Below the pieces are notes generated by a model. That model saw nothing but the letters and a program-made list of their open reading frames with translations. It was not told where the DNA came from and searched no databases. Shown here one piece after another: positions 19,848 through 32,400 of a DNA stretch of 64,000 nucleotides (its first letter is position 1; each line of letters opens with the position of its first letter). Source of the stretch: Anthracocystis setariae (Eukaryota; Basidiomycota; Ustilaginomycetes; Ustilaginales; Ustilaginaceae); assembly GCA_928724745.1 (NCBI GenBank), contig CAKMXJ010000037.1:806001-870000 (forward strand), in the 5' to 3' direction. Both the position numbers and the translations under genes were made by a program.

Positions 19848-22143
19848 TTTCGTGTCCATACAAAGTGTAGCTCTTTTTGTCAATTTTAGGGACTTTTTCC
19901 CCCGACTTTTTTCTAGTTTGCTTTTGTGGGCCGGAATTTTGATTTCATACCATTTATCCCTGCTGCTGGTGTTTTTCCTTTTCCGGCGATTGTGAGGGTG
20001 AGGGTGAGGGTGAGTGAGCGAGTCTTATCTTGTAGTTGCGCTGGGTGCCGGGTAAAGTGAGATTTTGAAGCTTTGACAAGCGACGCCCCGCCCCGCTCTG
20101 CGGCAAATCAAACGGACCACAAAGTCTACCAAGAACCAGGTATCCCAGCTTAGACTTGCGAACTAGGAATTTTTGACACACTTTGCGGCGATACATCGAC
20201 CGAAGCCATAGGGTGACCTAGAGGATCACCGGTTTACCGGGAAGTAGGTATAATATTGTGGCGACAAGTTGTCGTTGTGTTCAAGTCAAAACTTTGGGAT
20301 CGCTGAGAAGAGAAGAGCGGGTCATACAGGCGGAACGCATAGAGGCGAGGTCATGGGTGGGTGATAAACTACACAAGAGATGACGCCGGTCAAGTCTGTG
20401 GCGAGCACATAGATGATTTTGTTGATGCCGGTCATGAAGAGCGCATCTCTTCCGATCCAGCCAGCCGACTCGAGAACACCGCCAGCCTGCTATTGAAATG
20501 TGTTTGTGGGGGGGGGGGGGGGGGGGATAGGTTAAGCTATGTACCAGGTTTTGGGAGGGCGTTCATCTGCCGACCAAGCAACTTTTGATTCTGGCTAGTC
20601 GTTCCAACCTGTTGCAGCAGCGATAGTAGTGTGAGTGTTGACGAGGCGCCCTTTTGCGTGTGCTACGAAATCCCCGTTTTGTGTGGCCTCGGTGAGGGGC
20701 AATGAACCACATGAGTTGAGAGGACGACGTTGATGGGTTGAACACCGAATTTATGCGCACCAGCTGCGCAAAAAACGTCGTCGTCTGTGGGTTCTGTTGC
20801 ACAAACAAGTGCAACAACATGGCGATCAAGGTACACTTACCTGTACGCTTGGCCCTTGCTTGCCAAGGTAGAGCACGTCTTCCTTGATCTCGCGGCACGC
20901 GGCTCGCGTTTCGATCTTTCCTAACGTCTACCACTCAGTCTTCAAGTTGTCATTGGAACCACCACCTTGGCAGTGGGGCTCCGTACAGTTGCTCAACAAC
21001 GATATGGACCAAGAAAGGTATGCGCATTCTTGCTGGCCCAGAATTATTCGATAATTAATTGAAATTATTATAGCAAAATTGCCTCGTATCTTGCAGATTT
21101 GGACACCTTAAATTTTCGGAAAACTTAGGCAGCACATGTGTATGTATAATTTGCACAATAGCACCATACCTCATGGCATCGAGCATCCTCTCAAGACCAC
21201 AAAGTTGTGCTAGAATTGATCTGAAGCATGGTACTTACACACAATTCTCTCACCAACAGCAGAGCAGTTTCAGTTTCAGTCTTGAAAATTGGAGTGGTAG
21301 CAATCCAAAGAGGGCCTATAAAAACTGCGAAATTAGGCAGCACAGCACAGTATTGCGAGATCCCCCCCCCCTGCCGACTGCGAGCTTTCTAAGGCAGCAA
21401 TTGTCAAGATGAATTTCCAAGTCGCGTAGCCATGCATCTGCGATATCGAATCTCGAGATTGTTCGCGAGTTCACTTGTTGATGGGGGAGAGTGCGAGAAG
21501 GGGAGATGAAGAGGTCTGCAAGGCTAAACATACAGTACGATACCGGGTTCATCGACATGATCTGTGCGACTTGATACTGTAACAAAGCTTGCCCGCCATT
21601 TTCTCCCACTTGGTTGCTCTCTTCCCCCTCCCCCACTGTCGACTTTCGAGCAATCCTTTTCCGGGTAAGCCTCAGCCGTGCCTCTCGTGCTCAAAAACGA
21701 GAGCACCCAAGAAATCCACACCCCTTTTCTTTATGCCCCAAATGAATTTTTTAAAAAATCGTTCCTTGGCTGGCACAACGCTTTGTGTTTAGTGAGCCTA
21801 GTTGTGCAGAATTCATATCTGAGCAAGCCACGAGACAAAAGTTTGGAGCCTTGTCAACAGAGGTCACCACAGTGATCGCTTGGGCTGGTTTCATTTCATC
21901 AGGCAGACGAGGTTAGGCTATCACACAAAAAAGTCACGATGTACCAAGCAGAAGTACGCGCGGCTTGGAGCGTGACCACCAATCAACCGAGGGCATAAGA
22001 TGAAAAGAAATGTCCATGGATCGATTGACTGTATGAGAGACTATGCGAATTGCAAAAGCGGGCGACTACTGTATGTATCGACTGGATTCATGCTACAGAC
22101 CCGCTCCTAATGATGAGAGAATCAAAACGGGGAGGCGAGGTGC
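19848..22143. other. 2.3-kb intergenic region
   Basis: No coding region is recognised. It contains a run of 19 G at 20508-20526, the AT-rich patch 21045-21075, and TACAGTA/TACTGTA words at 21531, 21574 and 22066. Confidence 0.5.
20508..20526. repeat. Poly-G tract (19 nt)
   Basis: An uninterrupted run of guanines in non-coding DNA, likely to vary in length between isolates and prone to sequencing error. Confidence 0.9.
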
Positions 22144-23355
22144 TTAAACTCTCTCCTTAAGCTGAATCTTTCCCGGGAGGTACTTGTGCAAATTGGCATT
22201 ATCCGAGTACAAAAACGCCGCACCTACACCGGTTGAATCCCAAATGTACTGCTCCACCGCAAACTCCTCGACATAATCGCCCTGGGTGTAGTAGTAGAAC
22301 TGACCGCCCGAGTACGCCTCCTTGGGCAAGTAAGTGAATGAACCATCGACCTTGTTGTACTTGACCACATCGACGTCCACCTCGGCAGTGTACGAGCAGT
22401 TCTTCACCTGAAACCCGTTGATCCAAGGATCATCACCCTTCTGCTCAGCAGAGCTGCCTGGACCTTGCAGATAGTAGCACGAGTACTCGCCACTGGTCTC
22501 GTCGGTACCGGGTCGGATACGTCCATACACATAGTCACCCGATGGGTTCAGACCGGCACTGGAGTAATCGCACTCTTGAAAGACGAACGTGTCTTGCGTG
22601 GTTCGATCTGCTTGCCACTTGGCGTTGAGCAAGCCGTTGTACGTGGTGTTACCAAAGACCAACTGACCGTGCTTAGTTGACGAGCAAGTGAGCGCGGTCG
22701 GCATCGGAGGCGGCAACACCGGCAGAATTCGCAAGCTCATAGCCAACTGTCCTTGCGGCAAAGTGGTGAGATTAGGCGTGTAGTCGACGAGCAGCTCGCC
22801 CGACTGTCCGTCAATGTTGGGCTTCGAGTTCTGCGCCCTAAGAGTGTAGATCGGTGGCGAAGTGGTGTTGACCGAGTTAAAGTTTTCGCCATTGAAGTAG
22901 ACGGTGGCAGTGTTGTCCGTTCCATCGTCATTGAAATCCCATGCAAACGATTGCGATGCCCAGACGTCGCCGGCACCGTTGAATCGGCAGTCCTCGAGCG
23001 AGAACGTAGCCCCCGCCTGATCGAGGTTGCTGGCAGTGACGCATTGAGTGTTGTCGTACGCATTGACGATGTAGCCCGTGTACTGCTCGTAGAGGCCCCT
23101 TGGACCGGAAGTCTTTTCCGAGCAGACAGCATACGCAAAGTTCTGAGGGTTACCACCCACCACGATCGTACCCGAAGCACCCACACTGAGTGGCACGCCC
23201 TGCATCGTGATAGGACCCCACGCCTTGGGATAGAGCGTACAAGACGAGTTGAACGGACCCGAGCCCGAGTCCAAATTGGAGGGTAAAGGAGCTGCTCGCA
23301 CCAGCGAAGCCGAGGCGAGCACAGCAGAGAGGAGTGCAGCTTTCTGGAATGCCAT
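22144..23355 (-). CDS. Secreted protein of unknown function
   Basis: The protein is 403 residues from ATG 23355. An earlier in-frame ATG at 23496 overlaps the TATA box and is rejected. Residues 1-20 (MAFQKAALLSAVLASASLVRA) form a clear signal peptide followed by APLPS. The mature part holds several N-glycosylation sequons (FNSSC, VNTTS, PNLTT, GNTTY, KNCSY), paired cysteines and many aromatic and Gly/Asn residues. It looks like a beta-rich extracellular domain. Segments such as NTQCVTASNLDQAG..FSLEDC recall ricin-B or beta-trefoil lectins, but the QxW repeats are not clear. No catalytic motif is recognised. Its neighbour on the same strand is the secreted esterase. A smut effector or wall protein is possible; the evidence is only secretion. 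Confidence 0.8.
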   Translation of the reverse strand: MAFQKAALLSAVLASASLVRAAPLPSNLDSGSGPFNSSCTLYPKAWGPITMQGVPLSVGASGTIVVGGNPQNFAYAVCSEKTSGPRGLYEQYTGYIVNAYDNTQCVTASNLDQAGATFSLEDCRFNGAGDVWASQSFAWDFNDDGTDNTATVYFNGENFNSVNTTSPPIYTLRAQNSKPNIDGQSGELLVDYTPNLTTLPQGQLAMSLRILPVLPPPMPTALTCSSTKHGQLVFGNTTYNGLLNAKWQADRTTQDTFVFQECDYSSAGLNPSGDYVYGRIRPGTDETSGEYSCYYLQGPGSSAEQKGDDPWINGFQVKNCSYTAEVDVDVVKYNKVDGSFTYLPKEAYSGGQFYYYTQGDYVEEFAVEQYIWDSTGVGAAFLYSDNANLHKYLPGKIQLKERV

Positions 23356-23493
23356 CGTGCTAATGCTAAAGTTGATTGGAGGGAGTAAAGACTTTGAGAT
23401 GCTTGATTTGTGAGTTCGTAGTAATAGTAGTAGTAAGCTAGGCAGTTGATTGGAGAGATGGGATACGATGGATTGGTAGAGCAGAATCACTGC

Positions 23494-23502
23494 CATATAT
23501 AC
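23494..23502 (-). promoter_or_regulatory. TATA box of the secreted protein gene
   Basis: On the minus strand GTATATATGG lies about 140 bp upstream of ATG 23355. It overlaps a competing ATG, which therefore cannot be the start. Confidence 0.6.
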
Positions 23503-24556
23503 TTTTCAGAGGACTATGGGTGACTTTTCGGGAAAGAATGTTGAGGGTACATGACAAAACTGTCAGGGGTAGTCAGGTCTCACAGTCTGATCAGCATCAG
23601 AGACATAGGTTGTTTCTAGAAGCTGCAATAGAGCTTACTGCTACCTTAGGCTCGTAGACCCTGGGAGTCATTGCCAATCGGATTCGCTCGGTGATGTGCA
23701 GAACAATAGAGTACAGTCGTGGACAAGCGTATCAGCCGGAATGGTGGGGCCGCCCCCAACCAACCCCTGACAAGTTAAGGAGAAACGGAGCTGCCACGAC
23801 CACTTTACCGAAACTCTAAAGGCGTCGCTTTTCATTGTCATCCGAGCCGATACTGTAGCTCGTACCGTGCCGTACGAGGCTGTGTTTGGTGGTTCATGCC
23901 AAGTCGGAGCTAAAGCATGTCTCCTTGAGCAACTTTGGATCCACCGGAGCACGAATCCTCGCCTGTAGCAGAGGGGAGGCGGGAATCCGAGCCGTTGCAT
24001 GCCTACCCGAGGACAGTGCTTTGTATAATCGATCTCTGCAAATTGACGTCGTGTCATGGCACACACAGCGTTGCCGAGAGCCGCGTCAACGGTGCCGCAG
24101 CCAGCCTCGGAGAATTATTATTTTTTTCACTTTTTCGACAGCTCGCCACCTCAGCTACAACCCCCAAATGCCCGGCGGCCAACCAAACCAAGTTATGGGA
24201 AGCAGGTTGGCTGACTGGCTCGCTTGCTTGCCAGTGACTACGGGTCTTGCTCTGGTCAAAGCCGAGCCGACCAATGCCGTTACAGTTTGCAGTTGCGGTG
24301 AGTTGTCCCAACGGAACTCGGAGCAGCGGACCTACATTCCCTGAGCTTTCTTTCTTTTGTTTTTTCGATATGCAATCATCGCAGGCAAATCAGCATTTCA
24401 GCTACAAGCCAACTTTATTGATTTCGTCTTGCAACACTCTAGAGGATGAAGTTCGAATCACGAAGGGACTCCGACAAAAGCAGCCGCTATCGGCTTGTTT
24501 CTCGATGGCTTTTGCAACATGATTCGTCGAGAGAATGAAGGACCAAACCATTTTCG
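23503..24556. other. 1.05-kb intergenic region
   Basis: No gene is recognised. The frames present have no domain character. TACAGT/TACTGTA words occur at 23711 and 23851. Confidence 0.5.
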
Positions 24557-25750
24557 TTAGATTCCGAAAAAGTCGCACGTCTGATCCACCTTGGCCGGAT
24601 TGTCGTGAGTGACTCCATCGGCAGCTACGGCCAGCACAGCGTTACCGTAAGCCGAAACGTGATAGTTGGGTTGGTTGGGATCGTTGTACTGCTTTGTAGG
24701 CTTGTCTGGACTGTAGTTGTGGAGGGTGGTCCAAAGTTTGACCGCCTCTCTGTGGTCGTTGAAGTTGATGATCTGATCCTGTTTGCCGTGTACCAGCATC
24801 ATTCGAACTGGACTGCCGGTGAAATCGGGATACATGTCTTTCGCCTGTTGGACCCAATACTGCGGTGATTCATCCAGCGTACCTGCGGTGCATGTCCTGT
24901 TCCAATCTGCACCCTGAGCCTTGTCGGTTTGGAAACACCCTGGAGGCACTCCCGAGTACGCAGCTCCGGCAAGCATCATGTCAGGATACGTCGCACCCAG
25001 CAACTGCGTCATCATCGCACCCGATGAGTGTCCAACCACATAAACGTCCTTACTGCAACCATACTTCTGCTGAGCATACTTGACCATGTTGGCGATCGTC
25101 TGCGTATCGCCCCCACCATCATGCTTCAGCGACGCTTTGGACGAGACGTCCCAACAACCACCCGCGCCATCGGGAGAGTTGGCAAAGATCATCATGAACC
25201 CCTTCTGGTCCGCCGTCTTGGGCCAGTCCGGGTATTCGCGGAAGTACATCTCGGCAGAACCAGCACAGTGGTGCAGTGCCACGACAACCGGGTTGCCCTT
25301 CTTGAAGGTCTTGGGCACGTACGTGTACATTTTCGCTTTCGTGGGTTCCCCCGAAAAGCCGGATTCGAGTTCAAGTGAGGAGTCCTCACCGGAAGGGCCA
25401 CCAGGGATGGAAGCGCCAGTACCAGGAGCCAATCCCGGCATACCCCCAGTGGGAGGACCGGGAGGGATGCCGCCTTGACCAGGGCAATTCGAGCCGGGAT
25501 TGCAGGGGATGTGCGGACCCAAACCAGGACCTGGGTTTCCAAACGGCATATGCCGACCATTTGGATGCTGCCAAGGTTGTACGGGACCTGGCATGGGGTT
25601 CCAGTTCTTTGAAACCAAAGGATCGATGCCACCACCCGGTGGTCCATGTCCCATCGGACCCATCCAAGGAGGAGGAGGACCGCCTTGAGCCAGACAGCAT
25701 GTAGCTACAAACACGCTCGTGTAGAGCAGCTGCCAAGTGATTGAAATCAT
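24557..25750 (-). CDS. Secreted carbohydrate esterase (CE1/PHB-depolymerase type)
   Basis: A 397-residue protein from ATG 25750. Residues 1-21 are a signal peptide, followed by an unusual Pro/Gly/Met-rich linker to about residue 115. The catalytic domain begins near YVPKTFKKGNPVVVALHHCAGSA. The nucleophile is Ser242 in GHSSGA. The acid is Asp in VHGKQDQI and the base is probably His in GVTHDNP close to the C-terminus. This matches the esterase_phb / acetyl-xylan and feruloyl esterase group, which removes acetyl or ferulate from plant xylan outside the cell. Cysteines in HHCAG, GGCWD, GCSKD and PPGCF probably form disulfides. No CBM1 is present; the N-terminal linker may replace it. A TATA box at 25814 lies only about 65 bp upstream, consistent with strong regulated expression. 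Confidence 0.88.
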   Translation of the reverse strand: MISITWQLLYTSVFVATCCLAQGGPPPPWMGPMGHGPPGGGIDPLVSKNWNPMPGPVQPWQHPNGRHMPFGNPGPGLGPHIPCNPGSNCPGQGGIPPGPPTGGMPGLAPGTGASIPGGPSGEDSSLELESGFSGEPTKAKMYTYVPKTFKKGNPVVVALHHCAGSAEMYFREYPDWPKTADQKGFMMIFANSPDGAGGCWDVSSKASLKHDGGGDTQTIANMVKYAQQKYGCSKDVYVVGHSSGAMMTQLLGATYPDMMLAGAAYSGVPPGCFQTDKAQGADWNRTCTAGTLDESPQYWVQQAKDMYPDFTGSPVRMMLVHGKQDQIINFNDHREAVKLWTTLHNYSPDKPTKQYNDPNQPNYHVSAYGNAVLAVAADGVTHDNPAKVDQTCDFFGI

Positions 25751-25813
25751 CCCTTGCGATCGATCGCCCAGTATTTGTTGGTCTGTTCGAACAAAACGAG
25801 ATCAACATCCTCC

Positions 25814-25819
25814 TTTATA
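25814..25819 (-). promoter_or_regulatory. TATA box of the esterase gene
   Basis: ATATAAAGG on the minus strand, about 65 bp upstream of ATG 25750. Confidence 0.6.
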
Positions 25820-26062
25820 TGTCTTTGTCAGTTTCGCCTATCGCAACAGGAAGGAAGGCTTTCGTTTGCCCCCCCCCCCACGGATGCAAAACACCCTGAA
25901 TGATTTAACCACCCTGTCAAATGTGGGCTTGATCAACCGCCACACCAACCGTCGTCCCAGACTACCCCAACCCACCCTTGCAAACCCCATCAACTCCCAA
26001 AATATTGTAACCCGACACCACTTATAGTACAATGCGGCCATCACTTCCAACGCCACCAAATC

Positions 26063-26308
26063 TCATTTGATCATCGCCTCTCGATTGCCACAACCCTTCC
26101 TGCACTTTGTCACACTGCTCCGTGTGATGCACCTCTCACCACCCAACGACAAAGTGCGAACACTGCTCCCGTACGCATCCATCCAATGCACCTCAGCGCG
26201 CCACCTTTCATCTGTGTCACTACATCTTCGCGCATGGGAGGTAGCAGTGGATCCTATCGCATCAATTGCCAGAGCGAGAGCGAGAGCGAACCATCGGAGA
26301 TATCCCAT
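26063..26308 (-). CDS. Possible small cysteine-containing secreted protein
   Basis: An 81-residue frame opening with ATG. MGYLRWFALALALAIDAIGS is hydrophobic with a basic start and a plausible cleavage site after ATS or SHA. The remaining 55 residues hold four cysteines (RRCSD, ERCIT, TKCRK, KGCGN), as in small fungal effectors. Against it, the hydrophobic core is encoded by a short GCTCTC repeat and could arise by chance. No TATA box is clear and the gap between the esterase and kinase genes is only about 700 bp. Low confidence. Confidence 0.25.
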   Translation of the reverse strand: MGYLRWFALALALAIDAIGSTATSHARRCSDTDERWRAEVHWMDAYGSSVRTLSLGGERCITRSSVTKCRKGCGNREAMIK

Positions 26309-26468
26309 AGCCCACGTACACGCAATCCGCCTCTCCGTCCCAACCGAATGAATCGCTCTATCAATGCTAATTGGACATTGCGTCTTTTCCCAAACAAGGC
26401 ATCACATGTAGAGATCATAAGTATCGTGAAAAGTTAGGACGCCATCCATCTATGACTTAGACACTCTC

Positions 26469-29400
26469 TTACCCGGTCGAACCCGAATTCGATGCAAGAG
26501 GTGTGACGACGCGCTCGACTGCCACCATCAGCAGCTCCAGCTTCTGACGATCCTGACTGTCATCCGCTTCCCCACCTGCGTTGCTCACTTGCCGAACCTT
26601 CTCTGCTAGAGGCTCGACAAATGTCGCCTTCCACTTGGTCAGCTCTGGCTGAACCTCGCCGAGTTGGTCTGCCCTGCCGCCGTGCATTTGAGTCTCGATC
26701 CAGTAGAAAAGGTTAAGGATCTCTGTCAACTTGCCAGCCTCCTCGGTCATCGTTTCCACCGTCATAGCAGAGAGCTGCTCAGTTGGCAGAACAAAGACCT
26801 TGTTCAACAACCCAACAACTTCTTCCATCCCAGCCTCGCCACCTGCCTCGCTCGACAGCCACACGCCCAACGCAGTCCTCAAGATCGAAACACCGGCAGC
26901 CCTAACCTGCACAAACGGCGAGCCCACTATCATCTGCTCGATCAGGCTCACCGCCACCCTCCTCTCGCATCGCCTTGTCACCACCTCGGTGAGCATCTTG
27001 AACCGGATCAGCCTTGCCGCTGCACTCGGCGAAATCACACTTTGCGTTGCCAACATCTGCGCAACGCTCACCGCCACTTGGTCCGCCAAAACCTCGCCTT
27101 CCAATCCTCGCAGACACCATTGCAGCCAGACTAGACTCGCATCCGCCAACACATCCTCTCTGCCTTGCTCCATCTCCGCATCGGTCGCGGCCTTCATCTG
27201 CTCCCGCAAAGCTAGCAGCAACATCGCAAGTGCAGATTCGAGCGCAACTCGAGCCTTGACACCTTTCCACTCGCTCGGCTTATCCCGAGCGTATCCAGAA
27301 TATCGGAGGTGCACATCGAGCATGAATCCAGCAGCACTAAAAGCTGTCAGACTCTCGCTGGTCTCTTCGTCCTCCGGCGCCCTCGAAACGCCCACAAGAG
27401 CTTTCGACCACACATTCCCCAAGTCCACCTCAAGCGAGGCCAGAGTCTTGGACATCTCTGCAAACAGCGGTTCGTTGCGCTTCACTGAGCTGACATCCTT
27501 GCTCGATCCAAGCTCGTATCGTGGATTTTGCGCCAAGAAGTACTCTTCCGACAAGGCGACTTGAGCACCGCTGAGATGGGGTAGGCAGACGGTCACGCCT
27601 TCGACAAACCTTTGCAATGCCTCCTTTGAGGTCTTGCGTACAGGTTCGCGCTCTTCGACACCTAGACACTTGGCTTCCCAATCTACGACGATGAGTGCAG
27701 TCGAACAGCAGGCTTGAACAGCTTCCTTGGCCAACACCTCCTTCGATCCCTGCGCGTCCTCGGGAAGCGCAGCGAGCGAAAGGGAGAGACACTGCGGAAG
27801 ACGAACGAAAACCTGCGAGAAGCCTTGAGGCTTCTTCGTTCGTATGCGCGGCAGTACTGTATTGACGAGACGCATCAGAAAGATAGTCTCGCTTGCTGAC
27901 GCGTAGATTTCGCCTTCGGTGAGCGCCAATGATCGGGGAACACTTGGGTCGAGGAGTTCGCCACAGCGCATATCCACAGCCATGTAGACCTCCCGCGAGG
28001 AGGCGTACTCGCCCAGAAGATCTAGGATCTGCTTTGCCTTTGAAGCTAGCTTGGTCCGGGAGCCAGTCGATCGTTCGATAACGCCAGAAAGCGGCGAGAG
28101 TGCCTTAAACACATCGAAAGAGAGCGGGTCGAGCTCTTGCGTCATTCTCGCCGCATCTTTGGTCTGAAGCTCGAACAAGTAAGACACGATCTCGGATACC
28201 TTGCCTTCGAGCTCTTCACGGTCAACCTGTCCGCCTTCCTGCAGCAACTCGCTAGCGAGCCTGTTCACCGTCGCTACAGCCTGAGTTAGATCAAGATCAG
28301 AAGAAATCAAACCCGCAGGCGGCGCTCGAGGATTGGCCGTCGCCTGGGTCGCCGTTGACGCCTTGTCCTGCAAGTCGATCATCGTCTTTGACTCTGACAC
28401 TGATGGATCCGTGTTTGAGGGTGACGACTCTTCCTGAACAACAGCAAACGCAAGGTTCGAGGAATTTCGCAGGCGGGGAGGACCAACAGGGACAGGAATG
28501 CCCGATGCCGCATTGGAAAGGCTGCTCGCCGGTCCAAGAGGACGTCCCCTCGTGTACTGCTCGTGATCATCGCTACCAAAAGAAATGGTACCCCTTGGCT
28601 TCATCGCTCCAGCGGGTACATCTGTCCATGTTCGCTTGCGTTCGCTAGACATCGATGCACCTTCATCTTCGCTGGCAGCCATGGCCAAACCAGAAGCATG
28701 GTGATGCGAATGGTGTCTGCGCTTCGAATGCGGACGTCCAAGTTTCGTTCCGGTTCCGCCAAGACTGAAGCCAGGATCCGGTTCCTCGCCAAGTGCCAGT
28801 TCCTTTGCGCGCAGATCCGGACTTGCCCACATAGCTGAAGCGTCATCATGGTCGGGCTCAATGTCTGGGTTGTAGTCGGTCGTGGTGCCTCCAATACTAA
28901 GCGCCTTGCGCACAGCATCAAGCGCACGATCATCCGTGACATGGACAAAGACCTTGTTCGAGCCACCGTTGCGATGAGATGCGCTAGTTCCGCGTGCGCG
29001 ACCCGACTTGGACGGTCTTACACGACTGTTCGCTCTCGAGTTCGGCGCCGACGGCTGCGGCGACGGGCTGTTCTGTCTGGAGGCTTGCTGTTCGGCGATT
29101 CGAAGCAGCTCAGGCGACGTCTCGATCGTGAGTCCGACGTCGTTGGTTTCCGAATCGTTGTGCCCCTTTCGTTGACGGCCGTGTTTGCGATGCCGCGCCG
29201 TACTTCCTTCGCGCTTCTTGAGATCACCGTAGTTGACCGAAGGGCTCGACGTGCGGCTGGCGCGAGGCGTGGTGTGATTCGAATCGATCATCGCTTTGCG
29301 GAGAGGATGGATACCTGTTGCAAACTCGGCGTTCGCGCTGTGCAACTTGCTGAGGCGCGTCAGACTTTCGGTGCTAGCATCACGATGCAGGCCGCCGTTT

Positions 29401-32400
29401 TCCAAGTCGGCGCCGACAGCTGATGAGGCGCGCGAGCGAACCCGATGCGAAAGACCGGCGACACTGGACGACCTACTGTACGAGGGGCGCACAAAATTGA
29501 CATGCCCTGATGGTCGACGCGGGAAGCGGAGCACAATGTAAAAAGTGAGACACTTGACATCACCTGCTTTGCCTGAACCGCTGCCCGAACCTGATACGGG
29601 TGCATCGGCGGGCGTTCCCGGAGGTCGCGGCACGCCCGTAGACCGCAAGTTGTCGGGTTTGGGCGGCGTCGAGAGACTGCGTCGATTGGGAGGACGTCGG
29701 CCGAAGCTGAGCGCGCTGAAGATGCTCTGAACCAGACCTTGCGGTTGTTCTTCTTGATCTGAACCGGGGGGCGGATCGACGATTTCGAGCACACATTCGA
29801 ATACGTGAATGTGCGAGTAGGGATCACGCTCGGAGCGAGCAGCTTGGATCGGAAAAGGTGTGCTGGGCGAAAGCGCGGCTGGTACGCCGCCTTCCTGCTG
29901 GACTGTGGCCGATAAATCTCCCGGACGACCTTGGGTGTATTCCTGGAATGCCGCTTCGAATGGACCGGGCGTGTTCGGTAGGCTTGAGCTGGAGCTGGTG
30001 TCGGGCCAACAGTGGTAGAGGATGCCGGCACAGCGCAGGCAGTACTTGACATACGACAAGACTCTCTGTGCGGGCTGATAGGTGGGGTTGCTGAGCAAGA
30101 GGGTAGGAGCTGGCGAGAGATGGGCATCGGCAGCATCTCCGCCAAAGACAGGCGAAGCAGGACGCGAGTTCATTGGCGTCGAGCGTCTCGAAGCTGTCGG
30201 AGTGGCCCCACTGGGGAGCAGTGGCGAGGTGAGCGCAGCCTCTGCTGCAGGACCTACGACGAGAGGTAGATTCATCTTGTGCTGAGGCTCGACAGGAATA
30301 AACGTTGTACTCTTGAACTCCTTTATGCCGCGTTGAGGTTCTTCGATCGACGCTTCGAGTTGCTTGACGAGCTCTTCGAAGTTGCGCATCCTGCGTTCGC
30401 CGTTGACCTCGAGGAGCTTGCCGACGCGATCGCGCAGCTCCGGATCCTGGATGGTAGCGACAGCACGCTGAGCACGGATTGCCATGGATCGTACGCTGGT
30501 ATGAGACGCGCCGATGGGGTAGCGGATGCCCGTCAGAAGTCGAAGCATCGTGATACCGCAAGTCCAGGCATCCACCTCGGGACCCCAGTAGTGCACGGTG
30601 CCCATCGGGTTGCGAAGGGCGGTGACGATCTCGGGGCAGTGGAAGGCGGGGCTACCACAGCAAGTCGAGAGCTTGGCTTCGCTCCGACTAAAGTGAGTTG
30701 CCAGACCAAAATCGAGAAGCTTGAGCTGCAGCGTGTCGGGATGGACCAGGATGTTTTCGGGTTTGATGTCTCGATGGCAGATCTGCAAGGGGTGGTGGAT
30801 GGCGTGCACTGCAGAAAGAAGCTGGTCGAGGACGCAGTTGGCGACACCGGTCGGAAGGATGGGAGCGTGGGGTGGTGACTGTTCGGAACGCATGGGCAGA
30901 AGTGCCTCAAGGGTCACGTAGCCATTGAGATACTCTTCCACCAGGTAAAAGTGACCAGATGTACGGATGGTTTCGTAGACGTTGACGAGGTTGGGATGAG
31001 GTGGGAGCTCTGCCAGGAGAGTCGGTTCACGTAGGAGACGTGTTGCGATCAGAGGATGGTGAGGGAAGAGCGGGGTATGCTTGATCGCAAACAGCTGCGG
31101 TTCTCCTGTTGGTCCGTATGGTTTGGAAGCGAGGAAGACGCTGGAAAACTTGCCACGGCCGAGAATCTTGGGGAGAAGGGTATATTCCGAGATTCCTCTG
31201 TGGAGCAGCTTGTCGGCAGACGAGACAATGGCAGGTTCATGTCGACGGGCCTGGACATCTTCGAGCGCCGGTAGAACGCGAGCCGCTTTGCACAGCCGAT
31301 CTGACTTTGACTTGGCAGGTTTTCGACTGGTGCGGGTATGAGACGAGGCGGAAAGGCTTGGTTGGCTGTTGCTATTGGCGCTACCACCGACGCTCAAGCT
31401 GCTGCTGGAACCCGAGGCGGAGCCAGGAGTGGTAGCACGACTTGGACGTCCGCCGCCGCTTGAGTCACCCGAACGATCTTGGTCGGCTTCATCATCGCTG
31501 ATGTCTGGCAGTTTGAGGAGGTCGAGAACGGCACTACCGGCCCCACGAGTTTTTTCCCAAGCTTCTTCGTCGGCTAGCTTGGCGGCAGCTGCAGCCTTGA
31601 GCCGCTGACGCTCCTTTTCGGACTCTTCGGAGGTGACGTGATGGGCTGCGTCGGCGGACTCGGAGGAGCGAGAATGCGGAGGTGCTGCAGATTGGGTGCG
31701 AGGGAAGTTGTGTGTGTGCGTGTGTGAGCGCCTAAATGGAGGCTGTGTGGGTGCTGGCATCTGTGCGGAAGCTGCGTCGGAAGGCGGAGCGGGAGAAGCA
31801 CGACGCTGAGAAGGAGGCTTGGCGATCAGCGAAGGGGTGGAGGCAGATGCCAAGGATTTGAGCGCGGCCAATGAACTGGAGCGTTTGTGAGCCCTGAGGC
31901 TGTCCGTGATCTGTTGGCGCTCCGAAGAGGTCAGAGTAGATATGGCGCTTCCCTGGGCATTGACGTTGGCGGTGGCAGAGGGAGGCCAAGCTTTGCTGGT
32001 ATGCGCACCGTGAGAGATGGTGCGTAGGAAAGGTGTTGGTGCGGGTGACGAGGAACGACTCTGTCCGCGTGAGGACGATGCAGAGCCTGGCGCGTTTGGA
32101 AGCAGCGTATCGTACGACGTTAACGGACCAGAAGGAAAGGCTATGGTCGCTATGGTGAGATGCTGAGCAGGCGGATCGCGATAGGTCGGAGCTGCGCCTG
32201 CTGTTGCTGCTGGAAGTTGTGGTGGTGGATGCGATGGCGCAGGTGGAGCGGTGGAAGTGGAGTTGAATGCTGCTGATGATGATGGTGATGCAGATGCTGA
32301 TGCAGATGATGCGGTTCCAGATGTGGATGGGGCTACAGCAACACTGGTATGCGGATGGGTGGTGATGGTGGGTATAGAGTAGATGTGTGCTGGCGGTTGA

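Noticed and set aside
23356..23496. 47-residue N-terminal extension of the secreted protein from ATG 23496
   Set aside because: That ATG overlaps the TATA box, and the signal peptide begins precisely at the downstream ATG 23355.
24440..24470. GTTCGAATC-like tRNA B-box words (also near 13210 and 10010)
   Set aside because: No matching A box or cloverleaf could be drawn around them.
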